Positions 61,097-64,000 of a DNA stretch of 64,000 nucleotides are shown here, piece after piece. Made by a program: the position numbers and the translations under genes. This stretch comes from Haemophilus parainfluenzae (GTDB lineage Bacteria > Pseudomonadota > Gammaproteobacteria > Enterobacterales > Pasteurellaceae). The notes under the pieces are model-generated. The model had not been told where the DNA came from, ran no database searches, and saw nothing but the letters and a program-made list of their open reading frames with translations. The DNA is taken from positions 1,545,001-1,609,000 of the forward strand of contig NZ_UGHY01000002.1 in NCBI RefSeq assembly GCF_900450995.1, read 5' to 3'. How positions within the stretch are numbered: the first letter of the stretch is position 1; each line of letters begins with the position of its first letter.

Positions 61097-62284
61097 TTAG
61101 TCAAATAATCCTTTAACTGTTAACACTAACCAGTCCCAACCTTTACCTAAGAAACCGCCTTCTTGCACATCTTCTAATGCTTGAAGATTTACGGTGGCGA
61201 CATCTTTACCGTCTAATTGATAAACGATTTTACCCACTACTTGGCCTTTTGTTAAAGGTGCTTGTAAGTATTTGTTATCTAATTCATAACGAGCTTTTAA
61301 GTCAGTTTGTTTACCTTTTGGCAGAGTGATAAAGCCATCTTCTAAGACACCAAGTTTAACGTCACCTTTATCACCGTAGTAAACCGATTGTTTTGAAATT
61401 TCTTCGCCTGCTTTTTGGGTTTTTAATGTTTCAAAGTTAGCAAAACCCCATTGTAAGAGTTTTTTACTTTCTACTTCACGGCCTTTATAGGTTGGTACAC
61501 CCATGACAACAGAAATCAAACGCATATTGTTTGGACTTGTTGCCGATGCGACAAGGTTATAGCCAGCTTGGCTTGTGTGGCCGGTTTTCATCCCATCAAC
61601 GTTAATGGTTTTATCCCATAATAATCCATTACGGTTAGGTTGTTTGATTTTGTTGAAAGTAAAGTCTTTTTCAGCGTAGATTTTATATTCTTCCGGTAAA
61701 TCACGAATAATGTGTGCACCAATAATCGCCATATCACGTGCAGTTGAATATTGGTTTGGATCGTCTAAACCATGTGGTGTAGTGAAGTTAGTATTTTTTA
61801 AGCCAAATTGTTGAACATATTTATTCATAGTATCAACGAAGTTAGCTACTGTGCCCGAAATATGTTCAGCCACTGCCACACAAGCGTCATTACCAGAAAC
61901 AATGATAATCCCTTTGTTTAAATCACCTACAGATACTTGTTGATTGAAATTTAAGAACATTTTTGACGAATCAGGGAAATTTCTACCCCAAGCGGTTTCG
62001 CTAATCGTCACCATATCTTCATTGTGGATTTTACCTTGTTTTAATGCCGCACCAACCACGTAGCTAGTCATCATTTTTGTTAATGAAGCAGGGTATTGGC
62101 GTTGGTCTGGGTTAAGTGATGCAAGTACTACACCAGAATTGTAATCCATTAAAACATAAGTTTGTGCATTCACTTCCGGTACTGCGATACCGTATTGAAT
62201 ATCCTCAGCGGCAGCAAATGTTGATGCTGCCATTAATCCCGAGCAGAGTACAATTTTTTTCAATTTTGCCGATTGTTTTAACAT
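61097..62284 (-). CDS. dacA: D-alanyl-D-alanine carboxypeptidase PBP5/6
   Basis: 395 residues: signal peptide (to about 25), active-site PASLTKMMTSY (SxxK), SGNDACVAVAE (SxN) and DGMKTGHTSQAGYN (KTG), a beta-rich stalk and a C-terminal amphipathic anchor (GKGWDWLVLTVKGLF). It trims pentapeptides in the periplasm. All catalytic motifs intact. Confidence 0.97.
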   Translation of the reverse strand: MLKQSAKLKKIVLCSGLMAASTFAAAEDIQYGIAVPEVNAQTYVLMDYNSGVVLASLNPDQRQYPASLTKMMTSYVVGAALKQGKIHNEDMVTISETAWGRNFPDSSKMFLNFNQQVSVGDLNKGIIIVSGNDACVAVAEHISGTVANFVDTMNKYVQQFGLKNTNFTTPHGLDDPNQYSTARDMAIIGAHIIRDLPEEYKIYAEKDFTFNKIKQPNRNGLLWDKTINVDGMKTGHTSQAGYNLVASATSPNNMRLISVVMGVPTYKGREVESKKLLQWGFANFETLKTQKAGEEISKQSVYYGDKGDVKLGVLEDGFITLPKGKQTDLKARYELDNKYLQAPLTKGQVVGKIVYQLDGKDVATVNLQALEDVQEGGFLGKGWDWLVLTVKGLFD

Positions 62285-62302
62285 AGCATTTCCTTTAATA
62301 GC

Positions 62303-63163
62303 TTATTGGTTTTTATAAGTATAAACGATTACAGGTTGCCCATTGATCGTTTTTTGTAATTTTGTTTTTAATTGATTAATATCCGCTTGATCCGCAATTG
62401 GGCCAAAATGGATTTCGTAGTTTCGTCCATTTTGGTTAATTTCGGTTTTTATGTCATCTAATGCGAGCTTTGTGATGATGTTTTCTGCTTGATTTTTTGA
62501 CGACAGCGCGAGTAGTTTTAGCTTGAAGACAGTTTTTGCATCGCTTGTGCTGTCTGAGTTCTGATTTTTTTTTTCGCTATTTTTATTGATGGCTAAACGA
62601 TCACTGGCTTCTTGCGTTTTAGCATGCTTAGCGAGTGTTTTAGCTCCTGCACCTGAAATTTGACCTTGATTATCTACATGTAAGGCTTCAATTCTAACAT
62701 GTCCCGTTCCACGAGCAATAAGCCCCAATTCTTTAGCTGCAGAATGCGATAAGTCGATGATACGTTTCTCACTAAACGGACCTCGATCATTAATCCGTAC
62801 AATCACTTTACGATTATTGTGTAAGTTTGTGACAACCGCATAAGAGTTTAAAGGCAATGTTTTATGTGCAGCTGTAAAAAGTGATGAATCGTAGCGTTCA
62901 CCATTGGCTGTTTTTCTTCCATTAAATTTATTGTGATAATAACTTGCGGCGCCTTCTTTTGAATAGTTTTTTGATTCATCTCCTTGTGTAGTATAAGTTT
63001 TGCCGTTTACTTCATAACTTTGTGGTGTAGGAATAGTTGTTTTTATAGATAAAGAATCCCCTTGGATGCCATACATTTTTGGGGTATCAGCAAAGCTAGA
63101 TAAACTAAATCCCATAATTAATGTGAAAAGTGCGGTCGTTTTTAAGATGTTTTTTAATTTCAT
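62303..63163 (-). CDS. rlpA: Rare lipoprotein A-like septal protein
   Basis: 286 residues. Double-psi beta-barrel with GAASYYHNKFNGRKTANGE, INDRGPFSEKRIIDLSHSAA, and a C-terminal SPOR domain (FKLKLLALSSKNQAENI). The signal peptide lacks a lipobox cysteine. The ATG at 63163 is chosen. SPOR domains bind denuded glycans at the septum. Confidence 0.9.
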   Translation of the reverse strand: MKLKNILKTTALFTLIMGFSLSSFADTPKMYGIQGDSLSIKTTIPTPQSYEVNGKTYTTQGDESKNYSKEGAASYYHNKFNGRKTANGERYDSSLFTAAHKTLPLNSYAVVTNLHNNRKVIVRINDRGPFSEKRIIDLSHSAAKELGLIARGTGHVRIEALHVDNQGQISGAGAKTLAKHAKTQEASDRLAINKNSEKKNQNSDSTSDAKTVFKLKLLALSSKNQAENIITKLALDDIKTEINQNGRNYEIHFGPIADQADINQLKTKLQKTINGQPVIVYTYKNQ

Positions 63164-63217
63164 ACTTATTACTGTCAATATTATTGCTGTATTCCTATAA
63201 GAAAGCCAAAAAGGAAA

Positions 63218-64000
63218 TTAGTTCCCTTTCATAAAGCGAGGTTTGTGAGTATGAATGGACATCACTAAACCAAAGCTCGCCATGATAGCGACATAAGAGG
63301 TGCCCCCATAGCTAAAGAGAGGCAAAGGCACACCAACCACGGGCAAAATACCGCTCACCATACCAATATTTACGAAAACATAAACGAAGAATATCAGTGT
63401 GGTAGCACCAGCAAGAATACGCCCGAAAGAGGTTTCTGCATTTACCGCAATCATTAAGCCACGGATAATAATAAACAAATAAATTGCCATCAGAATAAGA
63501 AAACCGACCATTCCATGTTCTTCACTCATCACGGCAAAAATAAAATCAGTGTGTGGTTCAGGTAAAAATTCTAATTGGGATTGTGTCCCTTGCATCCATC
63601 CTTTGCCAGATATACCGCCTGAACCGATAGCAATTTTGGATTGCAAAATATGATAGCCCGCCCCAAGAGGATCTTTCTCTGGGTCAAGTAAGGTTAATAC
63701 ACGCATGCGTTGGTAGTCATGCATTAAATACATCCACATGATAGGAATAAATGCTGCTAAGCCAACTACTGCAGCAAGAATAAGCCACCAACTCATGCCT
63801 GCTAAGAATACCACGAATAAGCCCGATGCACTAACCAGAATTGATGTACCCAAGTCAGGTTGAATAGCCACAAGTAAAGTTGGTACCATAATCATGGTGA
63901 TAGCAATGAAAGTTTCGCTTATTTTCGGTGGTAGTGGACGGTTACCTAAATATACCGCTACCATTAATGGAACCGCGAGTTTTACAATTTCAGACGGCTG
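63218..64000 (-). CDS. rodA: Rod-shape peptidoglycan glycosyltransferase RodA, partial
   Basis: About 260 C-terminal residues: [59 protein letters not shown] and [19 protein letters not shown]-family membrane enzyme that works with PBP2. The start lies beyond the window. Confidence 0.96.
   Translation of the reverse strand, partial: QPSEIVKLAVPLMVAVYLGNRPLPPKISETFIAITMIMVPTLLVAIQPDLGTSILVSASGLFVVFLAGMSWWLILAAVVGLAAFIPIMWMYLMHDYQRMRVLTLLDPEKDPLGAGYHILQSKIAIGSGGISGKGWMQGTQSQLEFLPEPHTDFIFAVMSEEHGMVGFLILMAIYLFIIIRGLMIAVNAETSFGRILAGATTLIFFVYVFVNIGMVSGILPVVGVPLPLFSYGGTSYVAIMASFGLVMSIHTHKPRFMKGN

Noticed and set aside
63985..64000. GCCGTCTGAA (neisserial uptake core) in rodA
   Set aside because: It encodes the conserved QPSE of RodA and lacks the AG or AT prefix; a chance match in a core gene.

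Overview
The window comes from a Haemophilus chromosome (Pasteurellaceae), most likely in the H. parainfluenzae / H. haemolyticus / H. influenzae range. The Hin-type DNA uptake sequence AAGTGCGGT occurs dozens of times, often as inverted pairs acting as terminators. Housekeeping blocks such as rodA-rlpA-dacA-ybeD-lipB-lipA, adk, ampG, galE, ppa and yegQ match this family. The species assignment is an inference.

Left edge and 39.96-43.0 kb: one type I-C CRISPR-Cas operon on the minus strand (cas3-cas5c-cas8c-cas7c-cas4, running off the left edge) has been split in two. A 36.2 kb transposable prophage sits inside cas5c, flanked by a CCAATT duplication. cas8c also carries a one-base frameshift. 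The cas genes hold three different 12-base Neisseriaceae DNA uptake sequence dialects, which points to a neisserial origin.

Prophage, 3724-39963: the layout is that of BcepMu. A central control region lies at 31.84-31.94 kb. Rightward early genes follow (gp16-like regulator, DDE transposase TnpA, ATPase TnpB, Gam, GemA, Mor). Leftward late genes encode lysis proteins, a Mu-like head and a P2-like contractile tail, ending in tail fibres, a permuted NlpC/P60-like protein and an adenine methyltransferase preceded by eight CAAA repeats. Four late transcription units are each preceded by the same dyad (TTTAAA-N4-TTTAA(A)) exactly 22 bases upstream of a -10 hexamer. In two of them the promoter lies in the left arm of a hairpin that hides the ribosome binding site. 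The repressor is followed without a gap by a zinc-ribbon membrane protein, an NdpA-family nucleoid protein and a membrane protein. I read these as a lysogen-expressed cargo operon and the best candidate here for an undescribed exclusion or defence system. TnpB has an amber codon and the terminase a frameshift, so the prophage is probably defective unless these are sequencing errors.

43.2-53.5 kb: yegQ, a purine permease with a PurR box, and ppa are followed by an eroded zone. It holds a small ORF with a T16 tract, fused remnants of nmlR and S-formylglutathione hydrolase (adhC lost), a solo insertion-sequence end, a 26-bp perfect hairpin, a secreted protein, a YoaH-family gene and truC truncated at an IS150-group element. 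A subtilisin-like autotransporter follows.

53.7-64 kb: galE (sharing a perfect CRP site with the autotransporter), ampG, adk, ydgA, then lipA, lipB, ybeD, dacA, rlpA and partial rodA on the minus strand, an ordinary core region.
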